Assembly (NCBI RefSeq): GCF_000186865.1
Contig: NW_008705561.1
Location: 3,345,096-3,409,095 of the forward strand
Reading direction: 5' to 3'
DNA length: 64,000 bases
Origin: Aureococcus anophagefferens
Taxonomy: Eukaryota > Sar > Pelagophyceae > Pelagomonadales > Pelagomonadaceae
The position numbers and the translations under genes were made by a program. Below the pieces are notes generated by a model. It worked only from the letters and a program-made list of their open reading frames with translations. It did not search any database and had not been told where the DNA came from. Shown piece after piece: positions 9,245-19,102 of this stretch (position 1 is its first letter; the number at the start of each line of letters is the position of its first letter).

Positions 9245-9489
9245 CTGTCCTCGCCGCGGCCGCTGCGCCGCGCGCGGTCCGCGCGGGCGCTGGTGGGGCC
9301 TGGACCGGAGCGCGGCGCGGCGCCGGGCTCTGCGGCGGCGCGCGCTCTGGCTCCAGGGGCTATCCGCCGCTCGCGAGCGGTGGATCTGCTGCGGGCGGCG
9401 CGCTCTGCGCGCAGGCTCGCAGCGGTGTAGCTGCGCACAGCTAGCAGGTGTAGCGCGGTGGCTCACAGCGCGAAAGCGGGCCCATAACC

Positions 9490-9543
9490 CAGATCAGAGT
9501 GAGACTGCGTTACGGGTATCCTAGGCGTATCCTGGCTCCTCTG
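9490..9543. repeat. 54-bp dispersed repeat, copy 1
   Basis: Begins CAGATCAGAGTGAGACTGCG and ends GGCTCCTCTG. An identical copy lies at 35565-35618, also beside copia-like coding debris. Flanks differ on both sides of both copies. It is probably a piece of the same retroelement. The 9245-9628 stretch otherwise shows no gene. Confidence 0.7.
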
Positions 9544-9628
9544 TGCGGCGTGCGGTCGAACACCTCTACAAAGCCTTCGGAAGTGCGATCTTGACGTCAA
9601 GTTGCCGAGCAAGTGCTGCCCGCGCCCG

Positions 9629-10934
9629 ATGGCCAATGCAATGACCCGCGCCGAGGCCGCGGCGCTGCTCGGCGTCGGCGAGGCGGCGACGGCCGAAGAG
9701 CTCAAGAAGGCCTACAAGCGCAAGGCCCTGCGCGCGCACCCGGACAAGGGCGGGTCCAAGGAGCAGTTCCAGCGCCTGGCCGAGGCCTACAAGTGCCTCG
9801 CCGACGCCCGCGAGGGCGCGGCCGCGGCGGCGACGGCGGACGTCGACGACGACGACTGGGCCGCGGAGATCTTCCAGTCCGTGTTCACGTTCAACCTGCA
9901 CCACATGCCGTCGCTCATCGCGCAGCTCTACGGCCGCGTCGAGCTGTCGGCCGTCGAGCTCCGGTCGGCGCTCGAGCAGCCGAGCCTCGAGCGCTACGTG
10001 CTCGTCGACGCGCGGTCGCCCGCCGAGCGGGGCGCGGCGGGCGCCTGGCCGGGGCCCGTGCGCCTCACGGACGACGCGCTCGAGAAGGTCGACGTGGTCG
10101 AGCTGCCGACGGCGTGGTGCGTCGACGACGCCGGCGAGGTCCTCTTCTGCGCGCGCACGGGCCCCACGGCCGAGGCCATCGCGATGCTCTGCGACGACGG
10201 CAAGGCGGCGCTCAACGCCGTCGCCGAGGCCGCCCACGACGGCGCGCACGTCGTCGTGCTGAGCCAGTCGGGCACCGCGGCCGGCGGGCACAAGCGGACG
10301 GACTGCCAGCGCGTCGCCTTCTTCCTCCGCAACAGCCGCATGCTCCCCGCGGCCGCGGACCCGAAGCGCGTCCGCTTCGGCTTCTTCGCCTGGCGCCAGC
10401 TCGCGCCGCCGCCGCCGGAGGACCAGAGCGACGCGGACGCGGCCGTTCGAGCGCGGCGCGGCACGACGGCGGTTCGACGTCGCTTCGACGCGAGCGCGCC
10501 GCGCGCGCGCGCTCCGGGCGACGCGTCCAGGCCGCTCCGAGAGATGGTCGCTCGTCCGACCACGAGCCGAAACGAGGGGACCGCGACCGAGATGGGAGGG
10601 GACCATGACCGAGATGGGAGCCGAAACGAAGGGGAACGCGGCCGCTCCGACGCGATCGCGCCCGTTCGCCGCCCAGGTCGAGTATCGCGTCATCTCGAAA
10701 GGCGCGTTGGTCCGCGCGGCCGCGGCGCTCGACAGCCCCCTCCTCGCGGACCTCCCGCGGGGCACGGTCGTCCGCGTCGTCGAGGCCGTGGACGTCGGCG
10801 GCGCGACCGCCGACGCGCCGAAGAAGCGGCGCGTCCGCGTCGTCGCGCCGGTGGCGGGCTGGACGTCGGAGAAGCAGCTCGCGCGCGTGCCGCCGCCGCG
10901 GAACCCGCCGGACCCGCGGCGGCCCGGGGACTGA
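9629..10934 (+). CDS. J-domain protein with C-terminal SH3b-like domain
   Basis: HSP40-type co-chaperone of 356 aa, exons 9629-10441 and 10677-10934. The N-terminal J domain (about residues 5-60) has LLGVGEAATAEELKKAYKRK, the HPD tripeptide in RAHPDKGG and the helix FQRLAEAYKCL. The HPD loop is what stimulates Hsp70 ATPase. A central ~190-residue region is unrecognised, with hydrophobic beta-rich segments. The C-terminal ~75 residues (YRVISKGALVRAA, LADLPRGTVVRVVE, VVAPVAGWTSEKQLARV) look like a bacterial-type SH3 fold. No G/F-rich or zinc domain, so this is a type III J protein. The single intron is a diverged family A introner, and exon joining without it puts the SH3 part in frame. ATG 9629 is followed by a second ATG at 9641. 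Confidence 0.75.
10442..10676 (+). mobile_element. strongly diverged family A introner (235 bp intron), reversed
   Basis: GTTCGACGTCGCTTCGACGC, the GCGCGCGCGCGC tract, CGAGAGATGGTCGCTCGTCC and CGAAACGAGG follow the family A order in reverse orientation, with most A/T positions now G/C. A ~22-bp ACCGAGATGGGAG-type duplication explains the extra length. GC donor, GCCCAG acceptor. Duplication no longer readable. Confidence 0.65.
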
Positions 10935-11110
10935 CCCGCGCGCGTCGTCCGCTCCTCGTCCGCCCGCCCGCGTCGCCTCGCCCGCCCGCGTCGCCCGCCC
11001 GCGTCGCCTCGCTCGCCCCGCCCGAAGAGCCGCGGCTCGTAAGTGGGCGCTAGGGGGTGGGCGGGGGGGATTCGGGGGACGGGGGGCCGCGGCCGCCGCG
11101 CCGCGCGCGG

Positions 11111-13882
11111 CTAGACCGGCGGGAGCGCCGCGAGGAGGTCGCCGAGCTCCGCGCGCTGGGCCTCGAAGGCCTTCGCGTGGAGCTGCCAGAAGCGGTTGTC
11201 GCCCGCGGGCGGCGGCCCGCCGCTCGCGGGCGCGCCCGCCGCAGGCTGCCGCGGCGGCGGCGGCGGCTTGGCGGCCTTGGCCTTGGCCTCCGCGAGCGCG
11301 ACGTCGAGGTCGCGGAGGATCGTGTCCGCGCGGAGCTTGAAGTGCTTCTCGGCGACGTCCTTGAACGACGGGTCCGGGTTCTTGAGCGCGTCGAGCATGG
11401 CCCACTTGACCGTGTTCTGCTTGACGTTGGCGCGGTACTGGTCGCTCTTGGCGTCGCCCGCGGGCGTGCCCATCTGCTGCTCGTAGCCCGGCTCGTTGTA
11501 GTAGGGGTCGGGCACGAAGATGAGGGCCTGGATGGACACGAGGACCTGGAGCAGCGTGCTCGTGCGCTCGTTCCACGTCTCGCCGGCCCGGCCCTCCCAG
11601 GTGCCCAGCAGGCTGAGGCAGACCTTGCCGCACTCGTACAGATTCGGGTTGAAGCGCACCGTGCCGCGGCCCGTCGTGAGGAGCTGGACGCTCGGCGGGC
11701 CGGACGGGTAGGTCGGCGGGAAGCGCACGTCGAAGATGAAGAGGCCCCCGCTGTAGGGCGTGCCCTCGGGCGCGGCGATGGCCACGCGGAGCGCGTCCAT
11801 GCGCGAGGGGTGCGCGCGGCACCACGCGGACGACGACGCGTTGAGCGGCAGGCTCTGGGAGATGTCGACGTGCTCCTGGGCCAGGCGCCGCGCGAAGGCC
11901 GGGTGGGACCGCGCGGCGGACGGCGCGGCGAGGCGCCACGTCGCCGCCGCGGCCTCGTCGGCCTCGTCGTACTGCAGCGGCCGCATCGCCTTCCGGTAGG
12001 TCGCCTCCGCGTCGTCGCCGCCGCCGGGCGCCTCGCGCGCGCGCTTCCGCGACCGCGTCGCGGGCGCCGCGGGCTCGTCGCGGGGCCGCTTCGCGGGCGC
12101 CGCGGGCGCCGCGCGCCGCGGCGCTTGAGCCGCGAGCGCGCGGACCGCGGCGCCGACGTCGTCGACCGCGCGCTCGATGAGCGGCATGAGGCCCTCGGCC
12201 GCCGCGTCGTTGTCGTCCGGCGCGGCCGGCGCCGCGCCGCGGGCCCGCGGCGGCGCGGCGGGCGCGGCCACGGCCGGCCGCGACGCCGCGTCCTTGCGCT
12301 TCGCCGCGTGGAAGACGGCGAGGCGCCGCTTCAGCGCGAACACGAGGTCGACGAGCGCCTCGGGCTCGCCGTCGGCGCGCGTCGCGTCGCCGCGCGCCTC
12401 GCGCGCGAGCTTCTCCGCGGCGAGTGCGGGCGCGGCGCCGTCGTCGCGGTCGTCGTCCGCGGCGCCGACGAGCGCGGGCGCGAGCGCGGGCCGCCGCGCG
12501 AGCGCGGACAGGAGCTCCATGGCGACGCCGTAGAGCGCCGCGTGCCGCGACGCGTCGAGGAGGCTCTCGTTGCGCGCGTAGGCCGCGAGCACGGGCACGA
12601 GCGCGGAGCCGGCGACGACGCGCGCGTCGCCGTCGTCGAGGTCGCCCTCGCGCCGGAGCAGGCCGAGCGCGCGCCGGAGCACGTCGCCCACGAGCCGGTC
12701 CTTCTCGCGCTGCGCGGCGACGTAGGCGTCGACGTCCCAGGTCACGGCGGCCTCGCTGTTGTCGTGGCCGTAGCCCGTGCCCTTGGCCCAGTACGCGCGC
12801 GCCTTGCGCTTGCCCTGCTCCCCGGGCTCGCCCCCGGGCACGGGCGGCGCCGTGGGCGGGGCGGCCGCGCTGCCCTCGCCCTGGACGCCGCCGTCGTCGC
12901 TCGACGACGCGTCGTCCGCCGCGCGCGCGGGCGCCGCGGGCGCCGCGCGCGCCGCGGGCGCCGCGCGCGGCGCCGCCGCCGCGCGCGCGGGCGCCGCGGG
13001 CGCCGCGGCGTCGTCGACGGCGCGGCGCGCGCGGCCCCGCGTCTCCGTCAGCAGCCCCAGGCGCATGAGCACGTGCTCCAGGTCCGTGTAGGCGCCGTCG
13101 ACGGACGCGTAGGGGTCGTTGCGCGCGTCGCCGGCGTCGAGCGGCGCGCGCGCCGCGTCGGCGCCCAGCGCGTCGGCGATGGCCTCGAAGACGGGCTGCA
13201 TGCCGCCGACGGAGTTCCAGGAGCTCAGCTGGAGCTGCGGGAGCATGGCGACGCGCGCGAGCGCGCCGCCGCCGAAGCGCGGCCGCACGAGGCGCACGAG
13301 CGGCGGGAAGAACGGGTAGAGGTCGATGGTGAAGCGCACCTCGAGCTCCACGTGGCCGTAGCCGTGGGCCCGCTCGAGCTTGCCGAGCTCCGCGGCCATG
13401 GGCGACCCGGGCGGGAAGCGGCTCAGGAGCACGCGCCAGTGGTAGACGTTGTCGTCGACGGCCTCGGCCTCGACGTGGACGCCCCGGGGCCGGTCCCCGC
13501 CGTCGGCGAGGTTGCGGCTCTCCGCCGCGTGCTGGAGGGCCAGCAGGTCCGCGGCGAGCACCTTGAAGGACGCCGCGCCGGAGAAGGCGTGCGTCGGCAC
13601 GCCCGCGCCGCCGACGACGCAACCGAGGCCGCCCGCGGTCTTGTCCCGGAGCTCGAGCTTGAGCTTCTCGGCGCCCTCGCCGCTCGACGCCATCGCCGCG
13701 CGCAGCTCCGCCTCCTTCTTCTCCCAGCGCTTCGTCTTGTGGTGGTCCTCGAGCCACCCGGACTTGCCCACGTCCTCGACCTCGTCGTCGCCGTCGTCGT
13801 ACTCGTAGTCGCTGTCGCAGGCGAGGGACTCGCGCTCCTCCTCGGGCCCGGACGACGACCGGTCGTCCTCCGGGACGTCCAT
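11111..13882 (-). CDS. large ubiquitin-conjugating enzyme, BIRC6/UBE2O-like
   Basis: Single-exon protein of 923 aa. The C-terminal UBC domain (about residues 640-860) contains the HPSRMDALRVAI..GTPYSGG core, FPPTYPSGPPSVQL, the catalytic cysteine in YECGKVCLSLLGTWEG, and the hallmark LQVLVSIQALIFVPDPYYNE-PGYE of BIRC6/UBE2O-class E2s. An N-terminal region (about residues 100-260) also looks UBC-like (GHVELEVRFTIDLYPFFPPL, LSSWNSVGGMQPVFEAI) but has no cysteine at the active site, so it may be a UEV-like module. Between them lie Ala/Pro-rich linkers and helical repeats. The N-terminus is acidic (DSDYEYDDGDDEVED). It would load ubiquitin and possibly act as a combined E2/E3. No BIR domain is visible. 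Convergent with the J-domain gene, stops 176 bp apart. Confidence 0.85.
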   Translation of the reverse strand: MDVPEDDRSSSGPEEERESLACDSDYEYDDGDDEVEDVGKSGWLEDHHKTKRWEKKEAELRAAMASSGEGAEKLKLELRDKTAGGLGCVVGGAGVPTHAFSGAASFKVLAADLLALQHAAESRNLADGGDRPRGVHVEAEAVDDNVYHWRVLLSRFPPGSPMAAELGKLERAHGYGHVELEVRFTIDLYPFFPPLVRLVRPRFGGGALARVAMLPQLQLSSWNSVGGMQPVFEAIADALGADAARAPLDAGDARNDPYASVDGAYTDLEHVLMRLGLLTETRGRARRAVDDAAAPAAPARAAAAPRAAPAARAAPAAPARAADDASSSDDGGVQGEGSAAAPPTAPPVPGGEPGEQGKRKARAYWAKGTGYGHDNSEAAVTWDVDAYVAAQREKDRLVGDVLRRALGLLRREGDLDDGDARVVAGSALVPVLAAYARNESLLDASRHAALYGVAMELLSALARRPALAPALVGAADDDRDDGAAPALAAEKLAREARGDATRADGEPEALVDLVFALKRRLAVFHAAKRKDAASRPAVAAPAAPPRARGAAPAAPDDNDAAAEGLMPLIERAVDDVGAAVRALAAQAPRRAAPAAPAKRPRDEPAAPATRSRKRAREAPGGGDDAEATYRKAMRPLQYDEADEAAAATWRLAAPSAARSHPAFARRLAQEHVDISQSLPLNASSSAWCRAHPSRMDALRVAIAAPEGTPYSGGLFIFDVRFPPTYPSGPPSVQLLTTGRGTVRFNPNLYECGKVCLSLLGTWEGRAGETWNERTSTLLQVLVSIQALIFVPDPYYNEPGYEQQMGTPAGDAKSDQYRANVKQNTVKWAMLDALKNPDPSFKDVAEKHFKLRADTILRDLDVALAEAKAKAAKPPPPPRQPAAGAPASGGPPPAGDNRFWQLHAKAFEAQRAELGDLLAALPPV

Positions 13883-14478
13883 GAGGTCGCGCGGGCGGCG
13901 CGGGTCGCGGGCGCGGCGGCGGCTGCCGGGTCTTCGGAACGCGGCGGGCGGACGCCGGCTCTCCGCGCGGTTTTTTTGGAAAGCGACCGGGGTCCCGAGA
14001 CGCGCGAGACGGAGGGCGGGCGGGCGGGCTGAGGCGGGCGGGCGGGGCGAGGCGGTGCGGGTCGCCGCGCCTGATGTAGGCGGGGTCGGCGTCGTGCCTC
14101 CGGAGCTCCTCGGAGAGAGGCAGATCAGTCCCCATCACTTGCCCTACCCTGTACGCTAGTCAGGCCGGCCGGCGCACCACGCCGCGACTCGCTCATGTGA
14201 CTCGGACGTAGCCTCAGTCGTAGGCCCGGACGTCATCTGACGTCGTCCGATGCGCATAGGCGGCGACGCACGCACCGACGTCCGGCTGCTCAAGGCTGGA
14301 CAACCCTCGCGCGCAGCCCGCCCGGCCGCCTCGCGATAGCGCGGTGCTTTCGTTTGGTCTCTGTTAGGGGAGAAGTGCTTCGTTCTTCTTCTCGCGCGCT
14401 CGGCCGTTCGCGCGCTCGGTGCGCCGCGCGGTCTCCCGTCGGCGCGCGGCGGCGCGCGGGGGCGTCGCCGGCGCCGCG
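13883..14478. other. intergenic, no gene seen
   Basis: GC-rich spacer between the E2 start and the 3' end of the GH94-like gene, both on minus. Includes a G/C tract with several GGCGGGCGGG runs around 14015-14050. Likely the E2 promoter. Long overlapping open frames here are composition artefacts. Confidence 0.4.
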
Positions 14479-17400
14479 CTAGTCGAGGTGGACCTCGATG
14501 GCGCCGTACTTGAGGTCGCGGACGTCCTCGGCGTCCTTGCCCGTGAGCTTGGAGCCGTGGACCGTCGTGCCCTCGGCGTCGTCCGCGTCGGCGAAGAGCA
14601 CGAGCTTGGTCACGTCGCAGTCCCACGCGTCGGCCTTGGCCGGGTTCACGTAGGTGACGTCGACGCCGCCGAGGAAGACGAAGGACGCCGTGCCGTCCTC
14701 CTTGAACATGTCGCCCTTGAGCGCCGGCGCGAAGGCGAGCTCGAGCTCGCCGTCCTCGGAGAGCGAGAAGGGCCGCGAGCCGACGAAGATCTCGAGCCAC
14801 ATGGAGAGGAACTCGGCCGTCGAGCCGGAGAGGCGCGCGAGGAAGGACGTGCCCCACATGGACTCGTCGGGGTAGGCCGAGGACACGATGAAGGAGCCGC
14901 ACTCGAGGGGCGAGCGGCCGTAGGTGTCGACGTCCATGTTGTAGGGCGCGCCCGTCTCCATCGCGGTCCAGAACTCGTCGAAGAGCTTGGCGCGGATGAG
15001 CTCGAGGTACCACTTGAAGGACATGTGGAGCCAGATGGACTCGTTCTCGAGCCAGCCGGGCGTGAAGGCCATCATGCGGCCCATCTCGAAGGGCTGGCCC
15101 TCGAGCGACTCGCAGATCTTGTACTGGCCGATGGGCTCGTCGTAGAGGTCCGACGCGAGCACGGCGTCGTGGATGGCCTTGAGCTGCGCCTCGTCGTCGC
15201 GGTCGACGGTCTTGAGCTGGCGCACGGGGCCCTCGAGGAAGAGCGGGAAGACCTTGGCCTTGAAGGCCTTGGCGTGGACGAAGGGCTGGCCGACGAAGTT
15301 CGTCATGCCCGTGTACTCGAAGTCCTTGACCTCGTGCTGGAAGTAGGACGGCATGACGACGCCGTCGGTGTAGGTCAGCGACTTCTCGATGCCCTTCTCG
15401 AGCTTGTCCGCGACGTCGCCAAGGAAGGACACGAGCGCCTTGGCCGAGAGCTTGACCTCGTCGCCGGAGAAGAAGAGGCGCACGGACTCGCGGTAGGCCT
15501 CGCGCGCGTCCGCGACCGCGTCCCAGTACTCGAAGTCGGAGAGGGAGGCGTCGCCCAGGGCCTCCGTGATGTTGGACACGAGGCCGTCGAGCTCCGCGGG
15601 CACGGTGATGCCCCGGTCGACGCGGGCGATCGTCTCCTTGAGCCACACGGCGATGCGCCAGCACTCCGCCGTCTCCGCCATGCCGGAGCCCAGCAGCCCG
15701 GGCAGCCCGTTCATGGCGTCGTTCCAGCCGGGCTTGTTCGCGTCCATCTCGATGCCCATGCCCGACGGGTCGAGCAGCGCGAACTTGGTCACGCAGAGCA
15801 GGAAGAGCTTCGCCACGGGCGACACGGCGTAGACGTACGTGTGCGCGTCGTCCGTCTCGCCCGACGAGTCCCTGGCGAGCTCGAAGGCGCCGTCGGGCTT
15901 CGTGATGCGGTCGTTGAGCTGGCCGAGCTTCGCCGGGTCGTCGTAGACGCTGTTGTACTGGCGGACGCCGAGCTCGGGCACCTCGACGTACTTGAAGTCG
16001 CGCGGCTGCACCGTGCCCGACGACATGTAGAAGGGCAGCGGCTCGCCGTCCCACATGGCGCGCTCGACGTCGTCGGGGAAGATGGCCTCGAAGGAGATGA
16101 CCTGGTCGAGGTCGTAGTCCCAGTGGTCCGCCCAGAAGCCCTCGTGCGTGTAGTTGGCCGCGAAGACCTGGTCCGACGCCGCGGCGACGGCGTCGAGGAA
16201 CGCCTCGCGCTCGACGCTCAGCTCGACCTTGGCGGCCTTGGCGGCGACGAAGAGGTCCCCGGGGCGGAAGGGGCGGCCGAGGATCGACGCGAGCTTCTTC
16301 GCGGACTTGTCGTCCGCGCAGACGTCCGCGGCGACGGACGCCGCGGCGTCCGCGGCGTCGTCGGCGCCGTCGTCGTCGCCGCCGCCGCCGCCGCCCCCAT
16401 GGAGAAGAAGGCCGTGGCGACGGTCAGCGGGTTGTAGCCGTCGGCCTGCTTGAGCGTGAGGAACTCGCGGAGGTTGAAGTCGCCGAGCCGGGGGAAGAGG
16501 TAGACGTCGACGCGCCGGTTCTGGTTGACGTCGCGGTAGTTGCCGCTGCCCTGGGAGTAGTAGGTCGTGTCGATCTGGTAGTTGTTGTAGTCGCGCTCGA
16601 GGTCGCCGTGGATGCGGGAGAAGGTGTGGTAGACCTTGGGGTTTTCGGGGTCGCCGAGGAACTCGGGGTAGCCGCCGCGGAGGAGGTTGTCGAGCTGCAT
16701 CTGGCGCGAGAAGGCGTCGAAGAGGGGGTTCGCCGTGTCGCTCTGGACGACGCGCGTGAGGCGCTCGGCCAGCGCGACGGCCTCGGCGTACTTGCCCGCG
16801 ACGAACGCGGTCTCGAGCGCCTTGGGCGCGATGTCGCCCGTGAGCTGCTCTACCGTCTTGGCGTGGCCGAAGACCTCGACGAGGGTCATGGCCGCGCCGG
16901 GCGCCAGCGTCTTCTGGGCGAGCGCGAAGGCGCAGGGCGTCTTCGAGACCTTGACCTCGTCCGCGGCCGCGAGCGTCTCGTAGTCCGTAAAGCCCAGCGG
17001 CTCGCGGAACGTCGTGTCGGAGCCGAAGACGACGTCCGGGTCGACGATCATGGGCACGAGCGTCGACTCGTCGCCGTCCTCGACGAAGCCGAAGGCGAAG
17101 TTGCCCTCGGTGATCATCGCGACCTGCGCCGAGTCGGCCGTCGACGCGCTCAGCTTGAAGTAGGGCAGCTCGCAGGGGCCCTTGTCGACGACGTCGCTGT
17201 CCTCGTCGCGGCCGCAGTTGTAGACGCGCATCCAGCCCTCGAGCGTGCGGCCCATGGCCGCGAGCTGGCCGCTGTTGACGCCGAAGGGCTCGAGGCGCGC
17301 GAGGCCGTCGACGACGTCGACGGCGGCCTCCGTGTCCTCGAGGTTCGTGATGGTCACGCGGCGCACGAGCGCGGGGAAGTCCTCGCCGGGCACGGTGTAG

Positions 17401-18044
17401 TAGAGGATGCGCGTCTCGAGGCCCGTGGCCGCGTCGACCTCGGCGATCTCGAGCTCGTTCATGCCGATGAGCATCGTCCGGTCCGCGGCGTCGTCGTCGA
17501 CGGAGAAGAAGGGCTGGGCGAGCTTGGGCTCGCCGCCGTCGCGCGAGACCTTGAGCATCGTGCGGAAGCCCTCCGTGGACGTCGTCAGGTAGGCCTTGTT
17601 CGCGGGCGTGAACTCCATGAGCGGCTTGTCCTTGTTCTCGACGCCGAACGCGGCGAGGCCCTGGCCCCGGTTGACGTAGAAGGCCCACATGGGCATGCCC
17701 CACTCGCCGCCGATGCCCGGGAGGAACGACGCGAAGGGCTTGCGCGTGTCGAAGTCCGGCAGGATGAAGCGGCCGTCGGCGTCGAAGTCGTCGGACGCGC
17801 CCGCGCTGAGCGTCGGCGGCAGCTTGTGCTTCAGGAGCTTCTCCTCGGCGCCGGAGGCGGAGACGGCGACGAGGCCGAGGAAGACGGCGACGGCACCGGC
17901 GCAGCCGTAGAGCACCTTCTTGGGCAACCGAGATTTCTCCGGATCGCCGACGGCGAGCGGCGTCGCCGACGACGCGGCGCCCGCGCCGTTGACGGGGCTG
18001 ATGACCTCGTAGCCGCGCCGCGACGCCATCTCCGTCGCGGGCAT
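14479..18044 (-). CDS. GH94-like (cellobiose phosphorylase-type) type II membrane protein, frameshifted
   Basis: About 1188 aa read in two frames. The ATG at 18044 starts a cytosolic tail and one membrane anchor (VLYGCAGAVAVFLGLVAVSA), so the enzyme faces the Golgi or cell exterior. The N-terminal half has a beta-rich region (FLPGIGGEWGMPMWAFYVNR, YYTVPGEDFPALVRRVTITN). The C-terminal (alpha/alpha)6-like part has GFWADHWDYDLDQV and GWNDAMNGLPGLLGSGM, reminiscent of the WND catalytic-acid segment of GH94 phosphorylases. Activity on beta-glucans is inference. The frame changes at 16381-16402 inside a run of Gs plus GGC repeats on the coding strand: upstream ends AFFSMG, downstream continues GGDDDGADDAAD. 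A one-base assembly error or a real indel is more likely than an intron, as no splice sites fit. Confidence 0.65.
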
Positions 18045-18410
18045 GGTGCGTGCAATGCTGCGGGCGCGGTTGCAACTGCGCGGCGTGCACACGACGAGAT
18101 GCCTGCTGACAAATCGATGGTCGAGATTTCCAAGCGGCGAGCGCGCGACAGCCTGCAGTCGAGGTTTCTGTAATTTTTCTTCTCGAATCTGGACGCACCT
18201 TGGACTGGCGTCCAGAACGCCTCCAAGATCGTCCACGGCGCGCGCTCTGCGGCTCGCGTGTCGACGCTCCGCGACGCCCGCGGGCGGCACGACGGCAGGC
18301 ACCGTCCGGCCATCGCTGTCGCTCGCCGACCCCGTGACCAGGAGCACGTCCAGAGCCCAACCGGGACTTTCCGTCGAAGCACGCACAGCCACAACAAAAG
18401 CACCAATATA

Positions 18411-18944
18411 CTATCTCCTACGCTTCTTCTTCTTCGCCGGCGGCGCGCTCGTCGTCGGCGCCGCCGCGGCCGCGGCCTCGGCGGCCTTGGTCTCCTTCTT
18501 CTCCCGGCGCCGCGCGGCTTTCGAGAGGCGCGGGCCCGCGCGCTCGCGCGACACGGGCTCGGCGGCCACCGGTTGCGCGGTCGGCGCGGGCGCCGGCGCG
18601 GGCGCCGGCGCGGCCGCCGGGGCCGACCCGAGCGGGACGCGCGCGCCGTCGGACGAACGCACGAGCTCCCGGGCGCTCGCGTCCCAGCGGCCGGCGGCGA
18701 CGAGGCGGTCGTAGACGTCGCGCGCCGAGTCGTAGACGCGCTCCGCCGCGGCGTCGACGAGATAGAAGGCGCCTTCGGCGCTCTGGAGCCCCACCAACTC
18801 GTCGGGCTCGTCGGGCTCGTCGGGCTCGTCTTCCTCCTGCCTCGCTCGTTTCTTGCTGAGAGGTCGCCCGTCCTTGTCGACGGCGCGATCGCGCCGCTTC
18901 TTCTTCAGCTCCTTGATGGCGGCGCGCCGCTTCTTGCCGGCCAT
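18411..18944 (-). CDS. basic, lysine-rich hypothetical nuclear protein
   Basis: A 177-aa single-exon protein of unknown function. It starts MAGKKRRAAIKELKKKRRDR and ends KKKKRRR, with a DEPDEPDEPDEL stretch encoded by a 9-bp GC-rich microsatellite (about 18795-18830). A short central segment (AFYLVDAAAERVYDSARDVYDRL) looks folded. Then comes an (AP)n linker and a basic Ala/Lys coiled region. Charge and bipartite basic ends suggest a nucleolar or nuclear location (inference). It lies in tandem, same strand, upstream of the GH94-like gene with 366 bp between. Confidence 0.6.
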   Translation of the reverse strand: MAGKKRRAAIKELKKKRRDRAVDKDGRPLSKKRARQEEDEPDEPDEPDELVGLQSAEGAFYLVDAAAERVYDSARDVYDRLVAAGRWDASARELVRSSDGARVPLGSAPAAAPAPAPAPAPTAQPVAAEPVSRERAGPRLSKAARRREKKETKAAEAAAAAAPTTSAPPAKKKKRRR

Positions 18945-19102
18945 CGGCGTCCCACACTCAGCAGGGCGGCACCCGGTCGACGACCGCGGTCGCTCTTCAC
19001 CCAGCCTTCAACAAGTCCTTCAACGCTCCTTCAACGTACCCACACGCGCGGCGACACACGACGGCGCGCGCCCGCGCGCAGAGGCGGACCCGGCGTACCG
19101 CA

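Noticed and set aside
11057..14032. 991-codon open frame on plus opposite the E2 gene
   Set aside because: Arg/Leu/Val/Ala-only composition mirroring the minus-strand E2 codons; the E2 frame has convincing catalytic motifs.
14419..18173. Long plus-strand frames opposite the GH94-like gene
   Set aside because: Compositional shadows without motifs.
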